Below the pieces are notes generated by a model, which had not been told where the DNA came from, did no database searches, and saw only the letters and a program-made list of their open reading frames with translations. This document shows positions 16,144 to 24,689 of a stretch of 36,943 bases of DNA, in pieces; position 1 is the first letter of the stretch, and every line of letters begins with the position of its first letter. The position numbers were made by a program, and so were the translations under genes. Location: NCBI GenBank assembly GCA_947179245.1, contig CAMXBD010000017.1:1-36943 (forward strand), given 5' to 3'. This stretch comes from an uncultured Lachnospiraceae bacterium. GTDB lineage: Bacteria > Bacillota > Clostridia > Lachnospirales > Lachnospiraceae.

Positions 16144-17514
16144 ATGCAGATTTTTATATCACATTCCTCGAAGGATGCCGAATATGCCGAAAAAATATGT
16201 GAGCTCTTGGAGCAGAACAAAATCAGTTGTTTCATCGCGCCCAGAGATATCCGTTCCGGCAGAGAATATGCAGAAGAACTGGTAAACGGAATCGACACCT
16301 CAACGGCTATGATTCTGTTAATGTCCGAGGACGCCAACCACTCTCCCCATGTTCTGCGCGAGGTAGAACGCGCTGTCAGCAGATCCATCCCGATTCTGGT
16401 ATATAAATTAGAAGAAACAGTCCTGACGAAGTCTATGGAATACTTCCTGATGACCCATCAGTGGGTTACTGCTCAGGGTGACGAAAACTATGCGGATATC
16501 CTTCGTTTCGCTAATGATATAAAGAATCACGAATCTCCCAAAGCCCCTGCGGCCGCCGGACATAGTATGATCCAACACGAAACCGAAGTTTCCGGCGGTT
16601 CTGCCTCGGAAACAGACCATAAATCTCCGAAAAAAACAATCACATTGGCACTTTCCGCCTTTGTTGTACTCGTACTTGCCCTTGCTGGCGCTATTGGTAT
16701 TCAAATACATAACGTGCGTAATTCCATTAAATATACCCTTGCCGCAGGTGACACGATTACCTTCGGCAGCTACAACAATGAACCGATTAACTGGCGCGTT
16801 TTGAAACTGTCCGAAGACAGGAATCAGGCAGTTCTGATTTCCTCGGAAGTTCTCACAATGAAAGCATATGACGCCGCAGAAGGCGGAAAATATAACTGGT
16901 CTGACTCCACTGATTACTGGTCACAGGAATCCGAAGCGGACACTGACATGAATTTGCAGACGCTAGTGCGCGGCAACAATGATTGGAGTATTTCCAATAT
17001 CAGAACATGGCTTAACAGTGCTGACGAAGTCGTAATTTACACAGACCAATCTCCCACCTCTACTGCCATGGCGGAACGAAAGAACGGCTACCAGAATGAA
17101 GCCGGATTTCTGCATGGTTTTACCGAAGAAGAACTGGCGGCGGTCGTCGAAACACAGAATATAACCACCGGAAATTCTTTGTCCGGATCTGACACTGTCA
17201 CAACTTCCGACCGTGTCTATCTGCTGTCTTTGGAAGAATTGCAATGGTTTGACGATGCGGGAATCAGCAAATTCGCCCTGCCTACAAGCGTTGCTGTAGA
17301 ACAGGACGAAAGCGGTTGGTATCTGTTAGATTATAATGATTTTCATATTGAAGAATGCTGCTGGTGGCTGCGTGAGCCCGTAAAAGGAACCGTCAGCAAA
17401 TGCTATCTGGTAGGTAATGGCTACACAGAAGACCTGCTTCGGACAGAAAATGTGGGACTAGAAGGCTTCGGGATCCGTCCGGCGCTGACTGTCGATCTGC
17501 GCAAGATACCCTAA
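16144..17514 (+). CDS. TIR domain-transmembrane-DUF6273 protein
   Basis: A 456-residue protein. Residues 1-120 form a bacterial TIR domain: strand A MQIFISHSSKDAEYAE, BB-loop FIAPRDIRSG (30-39), MILLMSEDANHS, and a Glu at about 73 in SPHVLREVERA where NAD-cleaving TIR domains place their catalytic Glu. A polar linker (130-162) leads to one membrane helix (165-188). The outside part (about 200-456) is a DUF6273 domain: ITFGSYNNEPINWRVL, SNIRTWLNS, VYLLSLEEL, CCWWLREP, IRPALTVDL. GGAG precedes the ATG by 6 nt. It stands alone between rarA and a convergent lipoprotein gene. The layout suggests a surface sensor with a cytoplasmic TIR output; NADase or defence activity is not shown. Confidence 0.85.
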   Translation: MQIFISHSSKDAEYAEKICELLEQNKISCFIAPRDIRSGREYAEELVNGIDTSTAMILLMSEDANHSPHVLREVERAVSRSIPILVYKLEETVLTKSMEYFLMTHQWVTAQGDENYADILRFANDIKNHESPKAPAAAGHSMIQHETEVSGGSASETDHKSPKKTITLALSAFVVLVLALAGAIGIQIHNVRNSIKYTLAAGDTITFGSYNNEPINWRVLKLSEDRNQAVLISSEVLTMKAYDAAEGGKYNWSDSTDYWSQESEADTDMNLQTLVRGNNDWSISNIRTWLNSADEVVIYTDQSPTSTAMAERKNGYQNEAGFLHGFTEEELAAVVETQNITTGNSLSGSDTVTTSDRVYLLSLEELQWFDDAGISKFALPTSVAVEQDESGWYLLDYNDFHIEECCWWLREPVKGTVSKCYLVGNGYTEDLLRTENVGLEGFGIRPALTVDLRKIP

Positions 17515-17573
17515 AATTCTCAGGACAGTCACTTTTTCTATTCCGATCCGTCTATTACGCATTTTTCCCAAAA

Positions 17574-19016
17574 CTAATGTCCATGCCGGCCGGTAAATTC
17601 CACGACAAGTCCGGTCAGGCAGGTGTCCTCATAGAGAGTTCCCGGATAAACGTCCTCGATCACGAATCGAAATGTGATTTCCCCGCCGTCCACCGACATG
17701 ATATCCTCCCAAGGAAGTGAAAAATACTGCGGATAAATCGTGTCTTCGAGTTCAAGATATGCGTAAGGTTTATCCTCCACATACATGAGAAGCCGCTTGA
17801 TGCGCCCGTTTTCTTCCCATGTCTTCTGATTCTTGGCATAGCCGTTCACGATACATATATCAGTGTAACGTATATAGCCGTCCATCGGATAAGAACGCTG
17901 CTCAAAGCGCTCCCACGGAAGTCCTTCCCAACGGTTTGTAATGTTCCATTGATTACAATCATGATAGGTGATGCTCTCACCGATACCGGGACCTTCCACG
18001 CCCTCCGCCCATGCATATTTTCTTCCATAACCGGTACAAACATGTTTTACCGCGTATCGATCATCCGAAGATGCCAATTCAGAAGAGGCTTCCAATTCAA
18101 GAAACCCGCCGCCTGCACAAAATTCCCCGCAGGGCGCATGCCATTCATCAAATCCATAATCCGGTGCATCATCTGCGTATTCCATAGAGCAGAAATTATC
18201 ATCATCTGCATTTTCCCCGTAGAAAAAATTTCTGACCTCAGGTGTCAGAACAAGAGGCTCCTCCGGATATCTGACTACCGGCTCCATACTGTCGATGTCA
18301 AAAACCCATGCAGTAGTCATTCCATGCTCTGCAGCGTAATCCTCCACAGAATTTTCTTCGCCATCCGGCTTTTCACCATAGGCAAGATAAAATACCTCGT
18401 CACAATCCGCAAAAGCATCCTCTGCTATGACACAATTCCCCTTCGGTACACAAACCGCCCACAGATGTGGATTATCCGCAAAGGCACGTTTCCCAATGAC
18501 CGGAGACATTTCTCCCTCAAATATAACTCTGCGCAATCCGCAATTCTCAAAAGCACTCTCCCCGATTCTTTCTATTTCTTCTGGAATGTGCATATTCTCT
18601 ATCTCTAAGTACTCATCCTGAAAAGCCCGATCCCCAATCTCTCTCACCGGAATGTCATTTACTTCATCCGGCAAAATGAATTTTGGTATCCTCCCCATAT
18701 CTTTTTCATCGGTATTTTCATCCCAATATTGCGAAAAAGAATGGTATCCCGGCTTGATACCTGTAATCTTCACATACTCTATTCCTTCATCCTCACAAAT
18801 CTCATAGGTAAAAGGGCAATACTCTGTTTCACTGACTGTTTCTGCTTCCGGCACTTCATTCTCTGCCCCGCCGGATATTTCTATCTCTGAGACTGCATAG
18901 TTCACTCCGTCCAAAGTTCCCGCATCCAATTCCGCTCTGTCCGCGCCGCAGCCCATAACCATAATCACTGTGCCAAAAGCCGCAAGAATAGTAACTTGTG
19001 TTATTTTATTCTTCAT
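17574..19016 (-). CDS. Lipoprotein with BspA-type leucine-rich repeats
   Basis: A 480-residue lipoprotein. The signal ends VIMVMGCG with the lipidated Cys at 23. Residues about 90-215 carry BspA-like LRR_5 repeats (IPEEIERIGESAFENCGLRR, PVIGKRAFADNPHLWAV, CVIAEDAFADCDEVF). The C-terminal 250 residues, rich in Trp, Tyr and acidic residues, are not recognised. The start is the ATG at 19016, which has GGGGGA 8 nt upstream, rather than the first in-frame ATG. BspA-type repeats mediate binding to proteins or cells in several gut and oral bacteria. It has its own promoter and convergently meets the TIR gene; no terminator is clear in the 59-bp gap. Confidence 0.8.
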   Translation of the reverse strand: MKNKITQVTILAAFGTVIMVMGCGADRAELDAGTLDGVNYAVSEIEISGGAENEVPEAETVSETEYCPFTYEICEDEGIEYVKITGIKPGYHSFSQYWDENTDEKDMGRIPKFILPDEVNDIPVREIGDRAFQDEYLEIENMHIPEEIERIGESAFENCGLRRVIFEGEMSPVIGKRAFADNPHLWAVCVPKGNCVIAEDAFADCDEVFYLAYGEKPDGEENSVEDYAAEHGMTTAWVFDIDSMEPVVRYPEEPLVLTPEVRNFFYGENADDDNFCSMEYADDAPDYGFDEWHAPCGEFCAGGGFLELEASSELASSDDRYAVKHVCTGYGRKYAWAEGVEGPGIGESITYHDCNQWNITNRWEGLPWERFEQRSYPMDGYIRYTDICIVNGYAKNQKTWEENGRIKRLLMYVEDKPYAYLELEDTIYPQYFSLPWEDIMSVDGGEITFRFVIEDVYPGTLYEDTCLTGLVVEFTGRHGH

Positions 19017-19064
19017 CTGATCGTCCCCCATCAACAGCTATCCCTTTACACAAATCTTTTTTTC

Positions 19065-19093
19065 ATTATATACCTGTAGCTATCCATTCACAA
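19065..19093 (-). promoter_or_regulatory. Sigma-A promoter of the LRR lipoprotein gene
   Basis: Minus strand: -35 TTGTGA (19088-19093), 17-nt spacer, -10 TATAAT (19065-19070). Confidence 0.7.
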
Positions 19094-19120
19094 TCGCATC
19101 TTACACATCGCAATTAAACC

Positions 19121-19798
19121 TTAGTCAAACAGAAGTTCATCCACCGTCACGAACTCATACCCTTCCTCCTGCAGCGCATCCACAATCTGCAGCGCCGCGG
19201 TCACAGTACTTTTATACTCGTCATGCATCAGAATAATAGCATTCTCTTCCGCCTTGGCAGTGACATTTCGGACAATACACGCCACATTATCGCTGCACCA
19301 GTCTAATGGGTCAATGGTCCATAGTACCGGAAACATATTTAATTCCTTCTCAAACTTCTTATCCCACGTGCCATAAGGCGGGCGTACATACTGTACTTCC
19401 TGCCCTGTCAGTTTCTCAATCATTTCATTTGTCTTGACCAGTTCCTCCCTAAAAGCATCTCCATTATCCTTACTAAGCTGCATATGACTGTAAGTGTGGT
19501 TTCCTATCAGATGACCTTCCTCGCTCATACGCTCTATCAGTTCCGGATACAGTTCCACATGTTTGCCCATCACAAAAAAAGTGGCGTGCACTCCTCTTTC
19601 TTTCAAACCATCCAAAAGCTGTTCCGTATAATAGGGATGCGGGCCATCATCAAATGTGAGCGCAATCTTCTTACTGTCTGTCATAGCATTTGCCGCGGCT
19701 GCCTCCGCCCTGTAATTCATGATTCCCGGCACACACAAAATCACAGCAGCTGCCAGTAAGATTCCTGTTCTTAGCAACTTGCTTCTTACACTAATCAC
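19121..19798 (-). CDS. Polysaccharide deacetylase (NodB family, carbohydrate esterase 4)
   Basis: A secreted or membrane-anchored CE4 deacetylase, likely acting on peptidoglycan or another N-acetylated glycan. After a hydrophobic N-terminal segment (LLAAAVILCVPGIM) the NodB domain shows motif 1 TFDDGPHPYYT, motif 2 GNHTYSHMQL with the zinc-binding His pair, motif 3 RPPYGTWD, motif 4 DPLDWCSDN and motif 5 ILMHDEY. The frame opens at a TTG (19807), but AGGA lies 9 nt before a GTG at 19798, preferred here (225 aa). Relatives include sporulation PdaB-type enzymes; the exact substrate cannot be told. Confidence 0.9.
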   Translation of the reverse strand: MISVRSKLLRTGILLAAAVILCVPGIMNYRAEAAAANAMTDSKKIALTFDDGPHPYYTEQLLDGLKERGVHATFFVMGKHVELYPELIERMSEEGHLIGNHTYSHMQLSKDNGDAFREELVKTNEMIEKLTGQEVQYVRPPYGTWDKKFEKELNMFPVLWTIDPLDWCSDNVACIVRNVTAKAEENAIILMHDEYKSTVTAALQIVDALQEEGYEFVTVDELLFD

Positions 19799-19979
19799 AT
19801 GTATCAATCCTTATTCTTTTACATAACTGCTGTTATCTTTTGATCGACACGCAATTATGTCTAATCTCTATAATATATATGCATCGTGTCAAACTGTAAG
19901 AAGTCCCCTCCATAAATGATTTGCTCTATCGTGATTTAACAGTCTTAACTTATATTTTTCACCTTTTGATGCATGAACT

Positions 19980-21134
19980 CTATAAAAGCTCATTTAATAC
20001 AATTTGAAAAGCTTTCGTATATCCATGTCCGTATTCACAATTCAGTTCCAGCTTTCCGCCATGCATCTTAACAATCTTAGAAGCTATACTGAGTCCCAGA
20101 CCGCTTCCGCCCTTAGTGCTCCGCGCCTTATCGGCTCTTGAAAAAGGCTCAAAGATATGCCCCGCAAACTCCTTATCAATCTCCATGCCGTCATCTGCTA
20201 CTGTAATCGTATATTCATCCAGCTTCACCAGCGCTTTACCGCCCTCCCTGCCGTATCTGACAGCATTCGTCAAAAGATTCGTAACTGCACGCGTCATTTG
20301 AATCTTATCCGCATGATAGGGGACCGGAATCTCAGGAATATCCACCAGAAGTTCTATTTTCTTATCTTCAAAATCCGAATATAGCGGTGCAACGCTCTCC
20401 CTGAGTATTTCTCCGAGATCTCCTGCCTCCTTATGCAGCTCAAACCCGCTGCTGTCCATCTTCACATACTCAAAAAGCAGTGTGATCAACTCGTTCATCC
20501 GCATGGATTTATTATAAATGGCATCCAGATATTCCTGTTTCTTCTTCCCCTGTACCAGATCATCCGACAATGCCTTGCTGTAACTGCACAATGTCGTAAT
20601 CGGTGTCTTGATGTCATGTGCGATATCCGATAACAGCAGGTTTCTACGCCTGTCATACTCTAGCTGCTGCTCCTTTTCTGCTTCTATCAGTTCATTGACT
20701 TTCTTAGTCACTATTCTGCAATAGTAAAAAGCGCCTGCCAGATATGGCAGTACGCTCACCAAAATCAAAACCAGAAACAGCGTAATAATCAACAGTCTGA
20801 GTACAATTCCCCAATTATCTGTAAACAGAGGAGAGTCCACGGCAATCCGCAGGGAATCTTCCATGCGGCTGCTGATCGAATGCTGTACATAAAGCCCAAA
20901 TCCACCCGGTAAAAATGATGCCAGTAAATACAATAACATCTGTATCAATAATAGAAACGGCTTTCCCGATGTCGTAATGGATATCTGCTGGTTTTTCAAC
21001 ATCAATGACATCCCCGGAAGAATAATACTACTATAGAATATACCGAGTAACTGCTCACTTACAAAAATAAAGAGCATAGTGACAAGGAATTTTTTAATCA
21101 AAAACCATTTTAGAGATTTCTTTTCCCTTTCCAT
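19980..21134 (-). CDS. Sensor histidine kinase
   Basis: A membrane HisKA-type kinase of 384 residues. Hydrophobic segments lie at about 10-33, 58-78 and 111-138, a HAMP-like linker (YCRIVTKKVNELIEAEKEQQ) follows, then the H-box SDIAHDIKTPITTL with His173, the N-box NLLTNAVRYG, and the G-boxes VADDGMEI and GGSGLGLSIA. AAGG lies about 7 nt before the ATG at 21134. It is the third gene after DUF975 and the response regulator, its likely partner. The sensor part has little outside the membrane, like VanS- or BceS-type kinases that sense through a partner membrane protein; DUF975 is a candidate. Confidence 0.93.
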   Translation of the reverse strand: MEREKKSLKWFLIKKFLVTMLFIFVSEQLLGIFYSSIILPGMSLMLKNQQISITTSGKPFLLLIQMLLYLLASFLPGGFGLYVQHSISSRMEDSLRIAVDSPLFTDNWGIVLRLLIITLFLVLILVSVLPYLAGAFYYCRIVTKKVNELIEAEKEQQLEYDRRRNLLLSDIAHDIKTPITTLCSYSKALSDDLVQGKKKQEYLDAIYNKSMRMNELITLLFEYVKMDSSGFELHKEAGDLGEILRESVAPLYSDFEDKKIELLVDIPEIPVPYHADKIQMTRAVTNLLTNAVRYGREGGKALVKLDEYTITVADDGMEIDKEFAGHIFEPFSRADKARSTKGGSGLGLSIASKIVKMHGGKLELNCEYGHGYTKAFQIVLNELL

Positions 21135-21200
21135 GTTTCCGCCTTCCATGCCTCTATGCCCTCTTTTCCTGTATCACTGTCTTCCTGATTTCAGACTACC

Positions 21201-21893
21201 TTATTTCTCCAAGCGGTATCCCAAACCTCGAATCGTCTTAATATACTCCCTGCCGTCCTGATTAAGCTTCGCACGCAGCTTAGAAATACATACCATAATA
21301 TTGTTATCGGACACCAGATACTCGTCACCCCACCCTTTCTCGTAAATTTGCTGTTTGGTAAACACTTTACCCGGTTCCTCCATAAAAAGCTGCATGATAC
21401 GAAACTCCACTGATGTCAGTTCAATGATCTCCTCTCCGCGATATAGCAGACAGGCTTCCAGATCCAGTCTTAAGTCCTTCACGGCCAACTCCTTAACTGC
21501 CTTCTTCCTGTCGCCTCCCGCACCGAGCGAATAAAATCTTCGTATATTGGAATTGACTCTCGCCACTGCCTCTAACGGTCCGAATGGCTTTGTAATATAA
21601 TCGTCCGCACCCAGATCCAGCCCCAATATTTTATCCGCATCCGTATCTTTTGCAGATAACATAATAACCGGTATGTTATTGTTCTCCCTGATATTCCGTA
21701 ACACCCGATATCCATCTAACCCCGGCATCATAATATCCAGCATCACCAGATCCGGCTGTTCTTTCTTAATTTTCTCCATAGCTTCCACGCCGTCTGCCGC
21801 TTCCACCACCTCATAGCCATCTTTTTCAAGGTACAGATGAAGCACATCCCGAATCTCCGCTTCATCGTCCGCTATCAGAATCTTATATCCCAT
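21201..21893 (-). CDS. OmpR/PhoB-family response regulator
   Basis: A 230-residue regulator. The receiver domain (1-120) has the acidic pair DD (9-10), the phosphorylated Asp53 in LVMLDIMMPGLDG, the Thr/Ser of IMLSAKD and Lys of YITKPF. The C-terminal winged helix (about 135-228) shows ELTSVEFRIMQLF, VSDNNIMVCISKLRAKL and IKTIRGLGYRLEK; it looks VanR-like. The frame extends to 21986 but GGAGG lies 6 nt before the ATG at 21893. It begins 1 nt past the DUF975 stop, so the two are coupled, and the kinase follows after 66 nt. Confidence 0.94.
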   Translation of the reverse strand: MGYKILIADDEAEIRDVLHLYLEKDGYEVVEAADGVEAMEKIKKEQPDLVMLDIMMPGLDGYRVLRNIRENNNIPVIMLSAKDTDADKILGLDLGADDYITKPFGPLEAVARVNSNIRRFYSLGAGGDRKKAVKELAVKDLRLDLEACLLYRGEEIIELTSVEFRIMQLFMEEPGKVFTKQQIYEKGWGDEYLVSDNNIMVCISKLRAKLNQDGREYIKTIRGLGYRLEK

Positions 21894-21894
21894 A

Positions 21895-22764
21895 CTAACC
21901 CTCCATACCGGAGTATCTGTTGTCCGGCAAAGCCGCCTGTGGTGTACCCTCTTGCAGCTCTTCAAGTTTGCGATAGAGTGCAGCATTGGTCAGCCATACA
22001 TAAGGGCTGACATAGAACAGTTCTACCATACCACATGTTATCATGCCAAGCATATGCCACAGGATAAAGGACAGATCCAGCACAAAAGCATGCCATTTCT
22101 CACCATTCATCATGTCTTTACTTCGCTGAAGCACTTCCTTATAGTCCATATCCGGATGCTCTGCCAGAATATAAGATACCATACGATATTGATATCTCTT
22201 ATAAATACCCGGAATGACAAAGAGCAGTGCCCAGAGGAAAACCTGTATGTCCATATGGAACATCGTTTTCACAATGTTCTTATAAGAATGATCAAATCCA
22301 TAAGCGACTTCCTTCACTTCTGCCCGGTCATCCACACTCTTTAACATAAAACGCTGCACTCCCACGTAGAATGGATTGTACAAAAGTTCCATAAACACAA
22401 GCATAATGGCAAAGGCAATAACAATAATGACAAGAACAGCTACAATAACCGAAACCGCAAATATGATCTTCTCTGTATCGTCCCACGCCACGGACACCTC
22501 ATCTGTACTCACCGCTATACGTTCAATAACACGCGTTTCGTTTTCTATCTGCGTCCCGTACTCACCGTACCCGCCTTCTTCAACCTCTGTTCCGTCCTCA
22601 TTCGCAACCACAACTCCGTTTGCGGCTCTTGATGAGGATGATCCCGCAGAAGAACCAAGCCCGCCGCTTAAAATTGCTGCCAGTGCTGCCACCAGCATAA
22701 TTTTCCAATAATTCCTCTGCAGAGCCTCTTTTGCCCTTATCTTTAACTCTTTTCTTGTCCACAT
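21895..22764 (-). CDS. DUF975 family membrane protein
   Basis: A 289-residue integral membrane protein beginning MWTRKELKIRAKEALQRNYW, the DUF975 hallmark, then LVAALAAILSGGLG. A Ser/Ala/Gly- and acid-rich stretch follows (about 40-85), then further membrane segments (IFAVSVIVAVLVIIVIAFAI, VFLWALLFVIPGIY, FILWHMLGMITCGMVELF). AAGGAG lies 7 nt before this ATG; the longer frame is not used. Function unknown. It is the first gene of an operon with the response regulator and kinase, so it may be a sensed or sensing partner. Confidence 0.88.
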   Translation of the reverse strand: MWTRKELKIRAKEALQRNYWKIMLVAALAAILSGGLGSSAGSSSSRAANGVVVANEDGTEVEEGGYGEYGTQIENETRVIERIAVSTDEVSVAWDDTEKIIFAVSVIVAVLVIIVIAFAIMLVFMELLYNPFYVGVQRFMLKSVDDRAEVKEVAYGFDHSYKNIVKTMFHMDIQVFLWALLFVIPGIYKRYQYRMVSYILAEHPDMDYKEVLQRSKDMMNGEKWHAFVLDLSFILWHMLGMITCGMVELFYVSPYVWLTNAALYRKLEELQEGTPQAALPDNRYSGMEG

Positions 22765-22792
22765 AATATTTCTCCTTTTCTCACTATCAGGG

Positions 22793-22808
22793 ACAGACAC
22801 CTGTCTGT
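22793..22808. promoter_or_regulatory. Perfect 16-bp palindrome upstream of the DUF975 operon
   Basis: ACAGACACCTGTCTGT: 7-bp arms around CC, 29 nt before the DUF975 ATG. A TTGAAA lies immediately upstream on the minus strand but no good -10 follows. It could be an operator or an RNA hairpin in the leader. Confidence 0.5.
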
Positions 22809-22838
22809 TTCAATGTTAAAGTTAGGATAACTCTCATT

Positions 22839-22878
22839 CCTTAACCGAAAAACGGAGAAAACTTAACTTAACCTTAAG
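22839..22878. promoter_or_regulatory. Cluster of CTTAA/TTAAC direct repeats, possible regulator sites
   Basis: CCTTAACC at 22839-22846 and ACTTAACTTAACCTTAAG at 22861-22878 lie upstream of the DUF975-regulator-kinase operon, reaching into the stop of the upstream gene. Spaced direct repeats of this kind are common sites for OmpR-family regulators; autoregulation is inferred. Confidence 0.35.
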
Positions 22879-24487
22879 ATTCCGAAATATTCATATACCG
22901 CACATACAATTCCTCAAACGCTTCCTGCTTCGCCAGATTTATGCTCTCTATATAAGAAAGTCTTTGCTCCAATGCCTTCTTATCTGTCCTGCCTCTCCAA
23001 AGATCCCGTCCAATCTGAAATGCTCCCGCCAGCGATGTATTCCCTACCGCTTCAACTATCCCCCGCATACGGACAGGCAACAGCCCTATGCAAAAAGCCG
23101 CCTCTGCATCAAGATAGTACCCGAATCCGCCAGCCAGATAGACACGGTTGATCTCCGGTTCACCCATCTGCCGCCATAAAATCTCGATTCCAGCCCGTAT
23201 TGCCGCCTTCGCCATCTGGATATCCCTTATATCCTTATTATGCAGCTTTACCGCCGGATTCCCCACAGTGACACCTTCCGTAAAATACGGTTCTGCAAAC
23301 AAACCTGTCCTATCCATAATTCCCTGCTTTAAAAGAAAAGCCGTACACGCAATCATGTCACTCCCTACGACACCTGCTCCGGCACCGCCCTCAAAGGCAG
23401 GTCCCGCCGCCGTAGCAGTAACGAGCATACGATTACCATCAGTAACAGCCATCTCACCGTTGGTTCCAAGATCAATCAATAAAGTGGCTTTCCCAGCGTC
23501 TTTTCTCTGCATATCAGGCAGCATTCCCAGCACGTAAAGCCCTGCCACAATATCCCCGCCCACAAAAACACTGATACCCGGAACAAGCCAGACCTTAAAA
23601 TTCCACGCCGGATTTTGATATTCCTGAAGACCAATTTCCACCGGTGTAAAAGGGCTGGCTCCCAATGAAGATACATCATATCCCATCAAAAGATGCTCCA
23701 TTGTGGTATTCCCGGCAATGCACATTCCTCTTATGGCGGCAGTCCGCTTTGAAAGGCAGTCTTCAAACCGTGAAACTCCCCGTTCCAGCACTTCTAACAC
23801 CATTTGCTGTAAACTTTCTCTGCTGCCCTCACAGGATGCTTTAATTCGTGACAGTACATCTGCACCATAACATCTCTGTGGATTCATCTCACAATATGTA
23901 TCTACCACCTGTCCGGTATCTATCTGCATAAGCTGCATGGCGATAGTCGTCGTGCCAAGATCAACGGCAATCAACATATCACCTTCGATAAAAATATCGT
24001 CTGTATTGTATAGTTTTTTTACTAACGCATTCTGTGACTTTTCGTCAGATTCCGTAACAGTTGATTTCTGTTTTTCAGTCTGATTTTTTCCTTGACTCTT
24101 ATAGTCAATTCTTTGCGTCACATCTATCATATCTGCTACAATGTCGATTTTCGGAGAATTTACAAGATCCAATTTAATGACACAATCGTCTTTAGGTCTC
24201 GCAAGACATGCCAGCCTGTATCCCTGCCTCAATTCCTCGGCCTCCATCACGCTTCTTTCCAGCGGTGTAGGTATAGTCACTCCCTTAAGGAACTGTATCC
24301 TGCATCGTCCGCAGTCTCCTCTTCCACCGCAAAAACTTCCGCTGATCAAGTCATTTTTCAATAAAGTTGACATGATTGTCGTCGATGAATCATGCGTCAC
24401 AATGATTGAACTCTCATTTGGGGCATCTGATTTGGTATTCAGTTTTTCGTCATTCGTAACAATTGTAATTTTAATTTTCTCAGACAA
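22874..24487 (-). CDS. ASKHA-domain ferredoxin protein (RACo-like corrinoid activator)
   Basis: Residues 1-105 form a [2Fe-2S] ferredoxin domain with Cys at about 53, 59, 62 and 94 (SFCGGRGDCGRC ... RLACLA). The rest matches the DUF4445/ASKHA ATPase fold of RACo proteins, which use ATP to reductively reactivate corrinoid methyltransferases: IAVDLGTTTIAMQLM, GNTTMEHLL, LLIDLGTNGEMAV, VYLAGGFGYYLD. Length (537 aa) is slightly below typical RACo. An ATG at 24505 is possible, but GAGGAG lies 9 nt before a TTG at 24487, preferred. That TTG overlaps the DUF4250 stop by 8 nt. No corrinoid protein or methyltransferase gene is near, so the target is unknown. Confidence 0.85.
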   Translation of the reverse strand: MSEKIKITIVTNDEKLNTKSDAPNESSIIVTHDSSTTIMSTLLKNDLISGSFCGGRGDCGRCRIQFLKGVTIPTPLERSVMEAEELRQGYRLACLARPKDDCVIKLDLVNSPKIDIVADMIDVTQRIDYKSQGKNQTEKQKSTVTESDEKSQNALVKKLYNTDDIFIEGDMLIAVDLGTTTIAMQLMQIDTGQVVDTYCEMNPQRCYGADVLSRIKASCEGSRESLQQMVLEVLERGVSRFEDCLSKRTAAIRGMCIAGNTTMEHLLMGYDVSSLGASPFTPVEIGLQEYQNPAWNFKVWLVPGISVFVGGDIVAGLYVLGMLPDMQRKDAGKATLLIDLGTNGEMAVTDGNRMLVTATAAGPAFEGGAGAGVVGSDMIACTAFLLKQGIMDRTGLFAEPYFTEGVTVGNPAVKLHNKDIRDIQMAKAAIRAGIEILWRQMGEPEINRVYLAGGFGYYLDAEAAFCIGLLPVRMRGIVEAVGNTSLAGAFQIGRDLWRGRTDKKALEQRLSYIESINLAKQEAFEELYVRYMNISES

Positions 24488-24653
24488 ACTGGTTTTTCTC
24501 CTCATCGTAATGATAATTAATACTTGACAGTTTATCCTCTATTTTCGCGCGCTCAATATCCATATCATCACAGAGCATTTCCAGACTTCCGTAAAAATCA
24601 CGCAGTTTCAAATTAATAAAACTAAGCAGCATAACAGGGTCTTTGGGTATCAT
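24480..24653 (-). CDS. DUF4250 domain small protein
   Basis: A 57-residue protein read directly from the minus strand: it begins MIPKDPVMLLSFINLKLRDF and ends SSINYHYDEEKNQFV, the DUF4250 pattern common in Clostridia. The middle (YGSLEMLCDDMDIERAKIED) is helical. Function unknown. It begins 36 nt after the S66 peptidase stop, has a purine-rich AAGGAAGGCGG ribosome site upstream, and its TGA overlaps the start of the ASKHA gene, so all three are one operon. It is too short for usual ORF cut-offs. Confidence 0.85.
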   Translation of the reverse strand: MIPKDPVMLLSFINLKLRDFYGSLEMLCDDMDIERAKIEDKLSSINYHYDEEKNQFV

Positions 24654-24689
24654 AATTTTATCCGCCTTCCTTAATTTCTTCTCACACTT

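Noticed and set aside
16408-17244. Minus-strand open frames opposite the TIR gene
   Set aside because: They are shadows without ribosome sites; the plus-strand gene has clear TIR and DUF6273 motifs and its own promoter.
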